From the NCBI GenBank assembly GCA_963576565.1, contig OY755046.1:49718786-49782785 (forward strand): a stretch of DNA of 64,000 nt. The letters run 5' to 3'. Made by a program: the position numbers and the translations under genes. This stretch comes from Aspidapion aeneum. Lineage: Eukaryota; Arthropoda; Insecta; Coleoptera; Brentidae. Below the pieces are notes generated by a model. It ran no database searches, was not told where the DNA came from, and was given only the letters and a program-made list of their open reading frames with translations. Positions 33,791 to 44,766 of the stretch are shown here, in pieces. The stretch's first letter is position 1, and every line of letters starts with the position of its first letter.

Positions 33791-34529
33791 CAGGTTAGAT
33801 CTTTTAAGGATGCTAACCACTACTACTAAAATCAAATTTATTTAAGTCAAAATCCAAGGAGGATAATATTCTAGCCTTGTTTATTCATAAGCGTCGGACA
33901 ATAAAAATAAACGATTTTTGACAAAAATTTATAGGGGGTGACGGACAAAAGTGTTTGTTTATCAGGGACTTGCACTATTCGATTTTAACAGTCGTTTAAC
34001 GTTAAACGTCGTTTAATTCGTTAGTTTCTTTTACACCACAGTTAAACAGAAGTTTAAGGAGTCGTAAGCGATGTTTAACTTAAACGCCCAATCTCGGTCG
34101 TTTAGTTGCAAGTTTAACTAATTTTTGAGGTTATGCTGAATTTGTGTTGGATTTTTCTTGCGATTTTTAAAAAAAATTTTTAGGAAAATAATGAGTTGGA
34201 GCAGCGGCAGCACGTCGGGGGCGAGGAAGCGCGGGACTCTCACTTTTTTGGGGACCAGGTTATTCTTGAATATTGCTGGACCGACCTATACCGACATCTC
34301 GGGCGCCCTTTGAAGATACTTGAGTTTAAGTGCGGAACTACCCAGAAAACACCAAAACAGAAAAAAATATTTTAAGGATATCATTATATTCTTTTGGGGT
34401 TATAAACTGGCAGCGGTTTTTGTTCTTGAGAAGATGTAAAAAAAGTGTCAAACAACATTGTTTCCAGATTAGTTATTTTTCTTAAATTTGGCTTCCTTTA
34501 TAGAACTTTGAATTCACGTCCAAAGGGGG

Positions 34530-34640
34530 GCGCAATTAGTAGGAGTAGATACTGCCAGAGTAACTAGAATAATTGCAAGAGTTTCTGAAGCCATTACCAC
34601 TCAGTATCTATAGTTCTTCAAAATGCCATCAAATTTACAA
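34530..34640 (+). pseudogene. Possible HARBI1-type transposase scrap
   Basis: GVDTARVTRIIARVSEAITTQYL-FFKMPSNLQQE resembles the conserved G-S-STVSRIV-RVSEAI--L---YIKFP helix-turn-helix region of PIF/Harbinger transposases. Only about 36 residues with one stop are readable. The GC-richer block just upstream (34188-34330) could belong to the same insertion. Assignment rests on this motif only. Confidence 0.45.
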
Positions 34641-35095
34641 CAAGAGTAAAGTCAGCAACCTCCTTCAGTTTATTATTTAAGTGTCCTTGTTTAGGTTTTC
34701 TTCCATATTTTCACTACTTTTATCTTGTTTATGCAAAAAAAACTTCAAAAATAAAATAAGATCGTAAAAAACGTGAACAAACAGAGAATGTGGGGTTACC
34801 AAAAAACAATACCAAATTTGGTTCGGTGTGGTTAGTTGGTTGATATTTTAAACAGTGAAGTAAAAAATAACAGAAGGTTGCATAACGAACCATTTGTTCA
34901 GGAATGGTACAAGTATGTGATTAATGTCACTCACCAGTGACAAAAATAAATGATTTTAGTGAAACGCCAATAAACTTGGCAAGAAAATAACATAAGCAAA
35001 AAATATGAGTTTCAGTGACTTTGATTGGTTTGGTGCTTCGGGCGCGTCTCTATTTCTCTAAAATATGTCATACATACAGGGTCTCTAGCTGAGTG

Positions 35096-36133
35096 TAGAG
35101 TTGAAACTGCGATATGTTATTAATACCACGCCATATATAAAAGGTCAGAAATATAATTGGAAAACTCTAAGATCAATAATTGTACTTACTACAAAATTAT
35201 ACACAGAATTTTTTTTATACATGATGGTGAAAAGCCTTGGGATTCATACACTGCTTGCTGTGCTTAATATTGTCAGGAATGTAAATTACCATTGACGGTG
35301 CCACTTAAAAAAAAACGAAAAGCGCAAAACATGGTTTTGCAGAGTTAAGATAGTGGTTCGCTTCCCTCCAAAATGATAATCATTTGGTTGCCGCCTACCA
35401 CACAGCAGATGGTTGATGCGAGAAAAACTACTGAAAAGTGAAGAGTGGGAGTTGTAATCTTTAAGCATGAAGAGGGATACAAGTAGAGAGAGGGTTTTCT
35501 ATTTAAAGTGATTGGCTATGGAAAAACAGTGAGATTAGAAAGTGTTGTCTATAAAATGTTATTTTATCTCTCTTTTCGTTTAGGTTTACTTGTCCAACAC
35601 ATTAGCTAGAATGTAAAGTAAACTTTAGGATTATCAGCAACGCCACTGACTTGGTTCCTCCAAGCTCTTCAAAGAGGGGATAATTTATTATTTAGGTCCA
35701 ACCTACCGTTAATAAAAACCCAAACTTTGAGGAGACAAGTGGGTAGTCACATTCTAAATTTTGTTGAATTTAAACTGAAACCTCTAAAATAAATAGTCAG
35801 TAAAGAAACATAAGATTTGTATATTTGAAGAACATTTTGTATTTAAGATATTTACAATAAACTGCGTTTAAGGCTAATATAGCATGGAGTTTGCTTTGAG
35901 TGTGTTAATAGGCTAGAAAGGTATCAGATCCGTCATGGATCCATTAATTTTTTTTACGAAACAAATGTCAAAATCGCGACTACACCATTTCTTACAAGCT
36001 AGGGGACCTTTTTTCGCTCTAATGACTGGCCTACATGGCTTTAAATTATTTTGGGAGCCAGTGTTTTGAGGAAACTGATTCCAGAAAAATCCAAATTTAA
36101 TTAGTACCTTGGTTGCATTTTCTGCATCTTGTG
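35096..36133. other. Spacer with a 42-bp repeat fragment at 35904-35945
   Basis: Mostly unremarkable. 35904-35945 (TTAATAGGCTAG, AAAGGTATCAGATCC) matches the right end of the 10596-11128 repeat. A 64-codon frame at 35101 shows no motif. Confidence 0.45.
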
Positions 36134-36370
36134 CAGTGGCATACCTAGAAATATGTTTTGGGGAGGGGGCGAGACCTTTGGGGGGGAGACCTTTGGAGGG
36201 GGGCGAGACCTTTGGGAAGGGGGCCCGAGGCCTTTGGGAAAAGGGCCCGAGGCCTCATGATATCGTATTTTCTGCTACCTTATCTTTTTATTCATGAAAT
36301 ATGTAAAAAATATCTCAAAAAATCTTAGATTTAAGGGGGCCCCGGGGCCCCCCTTTTGCGTGCGCCCATG
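36134..36370. mobile_element. hAT MITE (CAGTGGC family) with expanded G-rich repeats
   Basis: Begins CAGTGGCATACCTAGAAATA. The usual GGGCCCGAGACC block is expanded into about five tandem copies of a GAGACCTTTGGGRGGGGG-like unit. It then continues with TATTCATGAAATATGTAAAA as in the other copies. The right end is degraded (GCGTGCGCCCATG). TTGTG occurs on both sides but a full 8-bp duplication is not clear. Confidence 0.75.
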
Positions 36371-38574
36371 TTGTGCTCTTTTTACAAAATGTCTTTAATA
36401 TTTTTGCCTCACTTGGCATATATGTCAGTTACTATCCGATTAGTATTTAGGGATCACTGACTGTACTATATATGTGTTTTACTTAACTTGTATTCATTTA
36501 ACTAATGTACTAATAAACTGATTCAACAATTTAACTAAATTTCACAAGTTTCTATATTAACGCGTTTTGGATTGATTGGATGACTGGCTTTACATCTGTA
36601 TATCTCCCTCTTCTGGTTCGCTGGCTTTCGAAAGAGTGAAATAAGATTATTTCTTTATCACTTGATGAAAAGTTTTAATTTTTTGGGGGGATAATATAGA
36701 ATAATACTAGAAGACAGTCAAAAGACCAAAAAAAAAAAACAGGAAAGTTTGTGGGTAAATCCTCAAAAAAGGCGGATATAGTAGTACACTACCCAGGACT
36801 ATTGGCGTTGTTGGGCAATCCTTAGTACGAGCATAACCACTGTTTAAGGACGATGAATAATGATGAAGATGTCTGTAGAGAAATATTACTTGTATACAAC
36901 TACAGAAAATTTATCATTTTCCGAATTGCAGTCACGGTAGTTTCGGGTTTCATGCAATTTTTGAGGTTACTACGGAGACAGATATAATCAGTGTCATCAA
37001 ATATGTCAAGCCTAGAATTATAATTATTTTCAATTTATTTTATAATATAAAAACACAAAAATTGTGCTTAAAAAAAATTCTGAAAGGACTGTCGCACTTT
37101 GGGTGAAACGCCACCTTTAAATAGCGCTGCTTGTGCTTTTTATATTATTTGCTTCTTTTTGTTAAAAGCTCCAACGCGTCGGAGCTCTTAATAAAATTAC
37201 ACAACTGGATGCCGCAAAGCGCTTTCTAAAAGTGACATACTTACACTGATGTCAAGCTAAAACTTGCCTTCTAAGATCTAATATAGAAAGAAGTATTCAA
37301 GTTAGCTATTGCAATTTGCCTAAATTAAAAAAAAAATTGTTGCAGAAAGGACACATATTGCATAGTTCAAAATTGGGTCATGTTGTGCCAGTTTTAACCA
37401 AGTTTTTGGTCAAGTTAGGTAAGGTTTTATTAAAATGGTTAGTGCTAATTACAGAACAACAAACAGATGTAACAACAGCGAAAAGAAACCATAAATTCCT
37501 TTAAGCATCTCGTCATATTTTTATACCCTAGGACACACTAAGGACGTAGGAGTGTATTACCTACACAAATAAATTTATTCAAGTTTAAAAGTTAGTGCTT
37601 AACGACCAGTGGATATGGCTTTAGTTTTCCAATACCAATAAGTTTTGGGTAATAAATGTTCTAATTCCGAAACTTTGAAAAGCAGTAATTTTCGCCGGAA
37701 ATCGGCTAACACCTGGAAAAGTTGTTTTACTGAATATCATCCGGGATTTTCGGATAGAACAATATAAAGTTTGGCAAATGTTTGTTTAGGGCAGACAACA
37801 CCCTCTATACACGTGCCTTGATATCAAGAAGATCTCTCAAAAATATACCGACAACCTTTTGAACTACTAGAAGCAGCATAACCTCAAACCATAGGCAGGT
37901 TTGTTTCAGTAAATGATCTTTTCTTGTCAAGTCAATTTAAAAACATTCTTAAACGTTTAATGATACAAACTATTCTTTGTAAATCCTAAAAATAGTACAA
38001 AATCATAATGATGAACCAGAGAATACTTTTTTATATTAAAAATGATTCAACATTCTATTTTAGCAAGTATATTTTTTTTGAATCTCAATAGGAATAATAC
38101 AAAATCGTACAGGTATAATACATTTAAAACAATGTGGCAGCTTAAGAACCGGCTGTTTGTTTACATAACAATGCTTAAAATATTTAACTACGCCTTTGTT
38201 TTGTTTACAGATAAATAAGCTGTTTACTTGCTTATAAAAAACCGTTTATTTCCTACGGTATAGGATGTTTTACACACCTCGCACTTTTTTATTATATACT
38301 TTAACGCAAAATCAATAAAAAATCACAAAATCACAGGCTTTTTAGCACGGATCACCTTTTAGTCCACAACGATATAAAATACAATGACGGCATCAACAAG
38401 TGACAGTTCGTCATCGCTGTTGTTAGCGAGGTTGCCGCGCTTTTAATTTTTTCGAACGTTTAAAGGACACAATTATTATTTATTAATGTAATTTGACAAA
38501 AGTAAAAATATTTTATTATATTTATCTTGGTGAAACTAGTTAAATAGGCTTTTACATTTTATTTTGAATTAAAA
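36371..38574. other. AT-rich spacer, nothing recognised
   Basis: 2.2 kb without motif-bearing frames. The longest frame is 62 codons (37316-37504) and has no features. Confidence 0.4.
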
Positions 38575-38890
38575 TAATGTTAATTTTTAAAGAAAATAGC
38601 GTTTATTTAATTATGCCTTTTTAGTTATCTTATCATATTATGTAAACGTGGCAATTTGGGTTCTTTTCACCCCTGGCCCCTTTGTAAATCTTAGACTCAA
38701 TCAATAAGAAATCATGTTGCTTCGACGGGGTTTAATGTTAATTTTTAAAGAAAATTGCGTTTATTTAATATGCCTTTTTAGTTATCTTATCATATTATGT
38801 AAACGTGGCAATTTGGGTTCTTTTCACCCCTGGCCCCTTTGTAAATCTTAGACTCAATCAATAAGAAATCATGCTGCTTCTACGGGGTTT
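38575..38890. repeat. Tandem duplication of a 158-bp segment
   Basis: TAATGTTAATTTTTAAAGAA through CTTC(G/T)ACGGGGTT is present twice back to back (38575-38732 and 38733-38890). There are only about five differences, including a 1-bp indel. Confidence 0.95.
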
Positions 38891-38892
38891 AA

Positions 38893-39850
38893 GCTGACAA
38901 CTCAGATCGACTTTTAAAATTTCCTTTCTTAACTATGAATTGCTTTAATTTTAAGCATGCCTTATTTTTAAATTTGTTGTACTGAGCAAAAATCTTTTCC
39001 AAACCAAATTTTTAAACTATGGAAAAACAACAACACCCAGTACTTCCCAAAATAGTTTTATAAAAAGCCATAAATTTTTATTTTAAAAATTTATTTAAAA
39101 AATGAAAGTTCTTGAATTTTTCTAAGAATATTTGGAAGGTGATAAAATCGAGAATGTGATACTCGATTTTGTGGAATTTGAACTAAAAATTATAATGAAA
39201 CTAGGGTAAAGTGTAAAGGCGGAAAGGAAAATGGTCTTATTATATCATGCAGTGCAGTTTAATTTAAGTGCAAGGGTTTTCTTACACTGGTCGGTCCTAT
39301 CCTACCCTTACCGCTGTACCTACCAGGCTGTGAACAACAGTTAACCCGAAAATCAGACAAAAATACTGTGATAAAAGTGGAAGAGAGAACTTTATTTAAA
39401 TAATTTTTCTTCCTTACATAATCGATACATAGGTATATTTTTCACAAAAACATTGTGCCAAAGGAACCAAAATCTAGCCTTATCTTTTGCAGTAAAGTTT
39501 TTAAAAATCATTTTTATTTATTTTAAGATTCTTCTTATAGTTTTTATTTTAAAAAAAATGTTTCTAACTTTATTTACTCACAAAACACAAAAAGACACCT
39601 TCACTTTAATCACAAGACTCTGCTCATTTGTAGGTATTATCAGTTGCTATGGCTATACCAGACGGGTAACATTATGTGACCACTTTGATTATATAACAAA
39701 GTCGTGCAAACATTGGTGACCAGCATCTTATCTTTAAGCAGCTTTTAAAGAATAGTAAAGTCATGAAAAAAGGTGACTTAATTTTAACAACACTAAGGAA
39801 GGAATAAGTCTGCCTTTAATTTCGGTGCAACGAAATTTTACGAAATAAGG
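38893..39850 (+). repeat. Interspersed repeat, inverted copies at 51236-52095 and 56015-56280
   Basis: 38893-39110 matches the reverse complement of 56015-56280 (CTTTCTTAACTATG, AAGCATGCCTTATTTTTAAA, AACAACACCCAGTA). 39205-39850 matches the reverse complement of 51236-52095 (ACTGGTCGGTCCTATCCTAC, TTTAAAAATCATTTTTATTT, CACTAAGGAAGGAATAAGTC). A frame at 39453-39719 has a counterpart in the 51-kb copy (FLKIIFIYFKI, MFLTLFTHKTQKDTFTLIT). Its composition, and the frameshift difference between copies, suggest chance conservation within the repeat rather than a gene. Confidence 0.8.
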
Positions 39851-40449
39851 TATCATAAGTCAACTTCAAGCTATATCAGCCATAAAAACAGTATTTGTAA
39901 ATATCTCAGAAATATATGCTCCTACAAAATTTTTACCCTTTCCTTCACAAATAAAATTTATTGTCAAATGCCTATAACCTCGATAGCTGTTTCGGACAAA
40001 AGTCCATTTTCAAGAGGTAACATTAAACAAGTAGATGCCCAAAATGACTCAGTCAATGTCAATCTCTCCATAATCTTTTTTTTATCACACAATTATATTT
40101 CTGAAAATTTAACCAATTTAAAATTTTAATTTTCGTAATCTAAATTAAACTCTTTTTTTTAAAAACAAATTTAACGCGGACTAAACAGAAAAGTTTAAAA
40201 AATTTAAAAAAAATATAATTTTTTATTTTTTATATCTCACATCAAAACGTATTGTTGCCTAATGTATCTTAGCAATACGTAAAATACACACACACACCCA
40301 TAACTTCTAAAACAAACCGTCTATCCAGGGTCACATTTGCTTTTGGTTTTTGCGGCAGTCCCCAAGCTTTTAACCCCTTTTCTTATTTGCTTGCGGGAAG
40401 TTTAGTCGAAAGTGCTGAAACTTTAATATGTCTTTCACTAATTATAGCT
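39851..40449. other. AT-rich spacer, nothing recognised
   Basis: No frames with motifs. A (CA)4-6 stretch at about 40288. Confidence 0.4.
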
Positions 40450-41735
40450 TTTGTTAAAATAAAGTTTCTACGAGGGGCATGCTAAAGATTTTGGAATAGA
40501 ATAGTTGTGTGATGTCCTCTTTAACGTTTGTTTCTATGCCGTTTATATCATTTATTTTAATTATTTCATATCTACCAGGAGTCAGCCTCAGACATTTTAT
40601 ATTTCTGTTATTTTCTATAACGCTCTCAACTTTTATTTCTTGGCTCTTTTTTTATTTTCTTTTATCATTTTTCTTATAGTTTTATTTGTTTGTGTGTATT
40701 CTATCAATATTCTTTCTCCTTTTTTCTTTAGGTTCTGCTTTTTTTCCATCAGTTTCTTTATTTCTTCTGATACACAATTTTCTTTCTTTTGATCTTTTTG
40801 TGCGTTGTCTTTTCTCACTTTGGTCATAGCCCTCATAGTCATAGCTCTTGTCAGCGTATCATTTATTTCAGATAGCCATTCCTTTAGCCTTTCTTTGCAT
40901 GTAGCGTTATTTTGTGAAAGTTTATTTATGTCAAGTTGTTCATTCTTTATATTAATTTTTCTTTTCATTTTCAAATCAATGCAGATTTTTGTTCTGACGA
41001 TCCTGTGATCGCTGCCTGTTGTAAAACTGCTAAGTACTGTTACATCTCTTTTACATTTTCAGTATAAGATAGGCAACGCGATCTAAGATTCCTTTAATGG
41101 TATGGACGTCTTTACGTATGGCTTTAGTTGTTATCTTCGTTACTTTTATGATTTGATAATTTCTGACAAGCCTACAATATCCGATTTTATTCTTTTTAGT
41201 TCTTCCTCCACTTCATTAATTTTTGTTCATTGACCTAATATTATATGTTTCTATTGTTAGTTTGACCAGTTTTTGTCTTGTTTTTGAATCTTTGATCCTT
41301 TTCATAAGCGAATTTTTACCTTCCTCATATTCCGTGAGGCAGGCCATAGAGGTGTGGGATTCGGAGAGTTTTCTTCCCACCTGGGGACCATTTACTTTGT
41401 TTTTAAATTCGCCATGATTTTTCCATTGAGGGGTAGTGGCATTAAAACACCATGTTTGCCAGCTGTTTTAGTGAGTTTATATTCAGCCGCACATTGTGGG
41501 ATATACGCTGTTTGCAGCTGGTCATTCTGAGTCAGACGCTGGTGTGTTTTTTGTATATTTTCCCCAAAAAGAAGGGTTGCCACTTACGCTATGTTCTTCA
41601 TATCGGTGTGGTCTTCTCCCGTATCCCTGGTAACGGGACCCTAGACAAGTGCGAGCCCTCCGGGTCAGAGAGTACCTGAAATCTACGAAAGGCAGAGGTC
41701 GATTCATTTCCCCTATTAGACATCTTATAAGGTGT
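40450..41735 (-). pseudogene. 5' half of an RTE-like LINE: leader plus endonuclease relic
   Basis: Read on the minus strand from 41735, a leader region (RRPHRYEEHSVSGNPSFWGK, then AAEYKLTKTAGKHGVLMP) precedes VKLTIETYNIRSMNKN, the T-N-(V/I)R start of an apurinic-type endonuclease with its Asn. Next are NEVEEELKRIKSDIVGLSE and, after decay, TGSDHRIVRTKICI, the SDH catalytic box at the domain end. The post-endonuclease coil follows (INDTLTRAM, SEEIKKLMEKKQNLKKKGER, IEYTQTNKTIRKMIKENKKR). It ends in IIKINDINGIETNVKEDITQLFYSKIF just before RT would begin. The copy is cut there. Several frameshifts, including between leader and endonuclease. Confidence 0.85.
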
Positions 41736-41799
41736 ACCCACACCCCTTACTATTCCAATTATTGAACCTTAATTTTTACAAAAATATCAACTCACGGTC

Positions 41800-42230
41800 T
41801 CTTATTTCAGGTAATATTCTATCAGTTTTAGAACCGCCTGGTATATGTAGGGATGGCGGAAAGCGGGTGGATGGTATGTCTTTGTTGCCGTGGAAGAATG
41901 GCAGGGCACTTTTATGGGATGCTACTTGCCGTGATACCCTGGCAAAATCATACCTTCCAAAAACGTCCATCAAAGCAGGGGAAGCAGCAAGCCTTGGAGA
42001 ATTACAAAAAAATTTAAAGTATAGAGAGTTGATAGACCGAGGTTTTCATTATATTCTTTTTTCTGTAGAAACCTATGGTCCGTGGGGTAATGAATCTAAA
42101 AATTTAATTGATAAAATCAGCTGTAAACTAAATAACCCAAAAGCACGCAAGTTTAGTGCTCATTACCCAACGGATAAGTTTAGCAATTCAAAGAGGAAAC
42201 GATCCCTTTAGAATCTGGTTTAAATGAAAT
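41800..42230 (+). pseudogene. Orphan mobile-element-type domain (WDATC / VETYGPWG motifs)
   Basis: A 159-codon frame (41732-42211) carries ILSVLEPPGICRDGGKRVDG then MSLLPWKNGRALLWDATCRD, TLAKSYLPKTSIKAGEAASL, KYRELIDRGFHYILFSVETY and GPWGNES. From memory, this DG-PW--GR-L-WDATC-DTL...K-KY--L...VET-GPWG pattern recurs in uncharacterised invertebrate proteins tied to mobile elements, and its D/WD/K layout could suit a PD-(D/E)XK-like nuclease. That is an inference. Near the end a shift to another frame gives ISLAIQRGNDPFRI, the expected tail (SIAIQRGN), so the copy has a frameshift at about 42175. No intact upstream domain was found. A TTTCAG at 41805-41811 could mimic a splice acceptor. Confidence 0.55.
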
Positions 42231-42622
42231 TTTTTACATTTAAATATTTTTTTTTCAATTTTTAATTTTATTTTAATTTTAATTTTGATTTTATTTTACG
42301 TTATAGTTTTTATTATTAGGTACTCATATTTATTTACAATAAAGTCTATTTTTTAGAAAAACTCACCAAAAGTCATCAATGTTCTGTGAAGTGCGTAACA
42401 AAAAGAAGCAGAAGTACACGGTACAGATTAAATCATATATTTTTCTGGCGGTTTTTACCGGTATTGGTTTTTTAGTTTTTCCCTAGTTGTTTTCGAAACC
42501 ATTTAATTATATTTATTTACAGAACACAAAATACGCTTTTGACAGATAAATAAAGAATAAAAAAGAATTGTTTCTGCAAAAGGATAAAGTTAGCTAATAG
42601 AGTGTGTGCAAAAGAAGGTCCC
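42231..42622. other. AT-rich spacer, nothing recognised
   Basis: T-rich then mixed AT sequence, possibly the 3' flank of the preceding domain. A (TTTTAATTT)n-like run occupies 42240-42300. Confidence 0.4.
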
Positions 42623-42625
42623 TAA

Positions 42626-43342
42626 GGGTACGGACATACCCAAGATACATGGATGAGCGCGGTGGAGATCGCGGTTGCGATTGATGTTTACATCGATGCC
42701 GGGGAGAACATGCCGAAGATGATTTCCTTTAAGTCTAAATCAAAGCTTTTGGTTTTAGGGGAATTAATTCGGAAACATTTGCTAGCAACAGTAGTGAAGA
42801 TAGTGATTCTGTGTCTGCTGGTGAAAAGTGGTGGATTATGTGTAATTCCTCAAATCGCAAGTTTAGTGCTCATCCTATAAATCAACAAAAGCAATATTTG
42901 AGGGAAAACCATCACTTGTTTAAAGAGCTTCGAGATCATTCTAACAGATTCCATGACTATATGAGAATGAGTCTAGATACATAACCCAAACTTCTTAAAT
43001 CCTTTACACTACGAGAAACCACAAAGAACTAAATACGTGCCACGTTTCGTACTCACTGGAGAATGTCACGTGATTGCAGAGCAACAATAAACGTGCAGGT
43101 TTACCTCGCGGCTACAGCTTAATCGCCATATAAAATCAAATTATTTTATTTTGTTATCGACATCGCTGTAAACCGCGATTATAGGCTGCAAGGTTGAAGG
43201 GGTAAAGCATACTTGGTATGTTTATTAGAAAATAAAGGTTTGTTTTGGCATCGATGTAGCCATAGACTTTAAAAAAACATGTAGAGATCGCGACCGCGTG
43301 CTCCACCGCGCTCATACATGTATCTTCGGTATGTCCATACCC
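42626..43342 (+). mobile_element. PIF/Harbinger deletion derivative, TSD TAA
   Basis: The left end GGGTACGGACATACCCAAGA and right end (reverse complement GGGTATGGACATACCGAAGA) are inverted. Similarity runs about 80 bp (ATGAGCGCGGTGGAG, TACATCGATGCC). TAA flanks both sides (42623-42625 and 43343-43345), the usual Harbinger target duplication. Inside, 42895-43000 reads RENHHLFKELRDHSNRFHDYMRMS, matching the conserved ELR--D---F--Y-RMS block at the start of HARBI1-type transposases. The catalytic part is missing. Confidence 0.8.
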
Positions 43343-43345
43343 TAA

Positions 43346-43695
43346 TAAATGCATACGAATGGCCTTTATTTCGAAGCTTATAGGTATATGCCTCTATATT
43401 GGAGAATGGTCATGCACGAGTAAATAATATATGTATATTATATACCAAGTTTGTGCCGTGAATAATAATATTAACCGTTTAGCCTCTAATTGGACTCGAT
43501 TATTAAAGCTAATACGGCTTCCGTTAAAAGCTCTGGAATCGCTGGGGATCACTCAAAAATCAATTCTAAGCGGATAGGGTTGTTTAGAGGGTATTACGTT
43601 TCATGTGGTTTAGACAAATACCGTATAGCATTAATACCGGCCATTCCCATTGGTTCTTACACGCGACACTTGAAGCCAAGACCTGCCTTTAATTC
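43346..43695. other. Spacer, nothing recognised
   Basis: A 69-codon frame (43490-43699) shows no motif. Confidence 0.35.
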
Positions 43696-43699
43696 TTAA

Positions 43700-44644
43700 C
43701 CCGGCGTTGGTACACCTGGGTATGACATACCCGGGATTGAGAAAAACCAACAGAACTTATGAGCTCGCAGCGCTTCAAGCTTGCCCCTCCACCTACTCTC
43801 AAGAAAGACTTGTTCTAATCGCGGACCACTAAAAAAAGCGGGTTTAGTATCAATCTGCCTCTGGTGCTAAGAGTTAAACTTGCGTCGGGCATGTGATACC
43901 CGAATGTACCAGCCGCGTAACATTTTTTGTAGCAAGTTCCCAAGCTAAAGTATTGCATTGGCGAAAATGAAAGTTTCTTGAAGCTGCGTTTATAATGCAG
44001 AATAAAGAAGTTTTAATCAACCAAGCACGGATATACCAAGCCGTTTTAGGTTAAAAAAAGGGGAGGGCCGTCACACCTGACTGCACACCAAGTAGCATAA
44101 GTAGTAGCCTATACAATAGCTATATTGTTTCATTTACACTTGAAAACGACTAGAGATACTTACTAACCGAAACATCGTGTTTAAAATAAATAAAGACAAT
44201 GGAAGTCCGAAATTTTGTTTCTATTTAAAAAGTACTTTTTTGTTCCCAGGAAGAATTTCTTTGTTTTTTTTTTTGTATAAAAGTACGCTCCTGGATTTTT
44301 CTGTTTGAAAATATTTAGTCAAATATTTTTTTATATTTCCGATTTTCTTATGTATAATCTTCGAAATAAAATAAAAATTTAGGTTCTTACGCTATTTTAA
44401 AAAAATATAGTTTTATTTTGAGAAAAATGCCCTTGTTACCTAAAAATGTATTTTAGTATTTAACACCACATGACTAATGTTATATTTATTTTTTTTCAAC
44501 GTCAAAAAGGTTAAAAAAATTAAAACTCAATCATTATATTAAAATTTTATGTCTACTGTTAACTTCAAATGCGAAACTGTAACTGGGCATGTCATACCCG
44601 GGTGTACTATTCATGTTAGGAAAAATAGGTGTACCAACGCCGGG
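43700..44644. mobile_element. piggyBac-like non-autonomous element, TTAA duplication
   Basis: TTAA (43696-43699) is followed by CCCGGCGTTGGTACACCT. The right end is the inverse, AGGTGTACCAACGCCGGG, followed by TTAA (44645-44648). TTAA plus a CCC start is the piggyBac signature. Subterminal GGGTATGACATACCCGGG and GGGCATGTCATACCCGGG words occur at each end. No transposase reading. A Penelope fragment (43940-44235) is inserted or captured inside. Confidence 0.85.
43940..44235 (+). repeat. Diverged Penelope-like pseudo-LTR unit (copy E)
   Basis: It matches the units at 52100, 54791, 55099 and 55509 (GCATTGGCGAAAATGAAAGT, GCAGAATAAAGAAGTTTT, CCGTCACACCTGACTGCACA, AAGACAATGGAAGTCCGAAA). Identity is clearly lower, about 85-90 percent by eye. 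It ends TTTCTATTTAAAAAGTAC, so it shows the same tail-to-head junction (TTTCTAT joined to TAAAAAGTAC) as the 55-kb array. A hammerhead-like fold at 44136-44180 is degraded. Confidence 0.85.
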
Positions 44645-44766
44645 TTAATGTTCCGTTTTTGGGTAGACAAATTTTTGGTCACTGCACATGCGTTAGTTTT
44701 AGTTGTTTTGGAACATACCCCGGTCTCCGTTCCAGACCACAGTCCCTAGAATAGACCGGTCTATAG

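Larger units (their letters stand above)
32755..35087. mobile_element. 2.3-kb hAT-like element, TSD GCTGAGTG
   Basis: The left terminus TAGAGACCCTGTATTTATGA then CATATTTTAAAGAAATAGAG is inverted at the right end (reverse complement TAGAGACCCTGTATGTATGA then CATATTTTAGAGAAATAGAG), about 45 bp. GCTGAGTG occurs at 32747-32754 and 35088-35095. TAGAG fits the hAT end rule and 8 bp is the hAT duplication length. No hAT transposase reading was found. The interior instead holds an RTE relic and a Harbinger-like scrap. The 58-bp palindrome at 62889-62946 has the same terminus. Confidence 0.8.

Noticed and set aside
39453..39719. 88-codon frame with a relative at 51287-51571
   Set aside because: Conservation is explained by the shared interspersed repeat; the frames differ by indels and start at unrelated positions.
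40505..40792. Plus-strand frame rich in Phe/Ile that could look like a membrane protein
   Set aside because: It is the antisense of the Lys-rich coil in the LINE endonuclease relic at 40450-41735.
41776..41973. Minus-strand 65-codon frame
   Set aside because: Antisense of the orphan WDATC domain, whose plus-strand reading is clearly the meaningful one.
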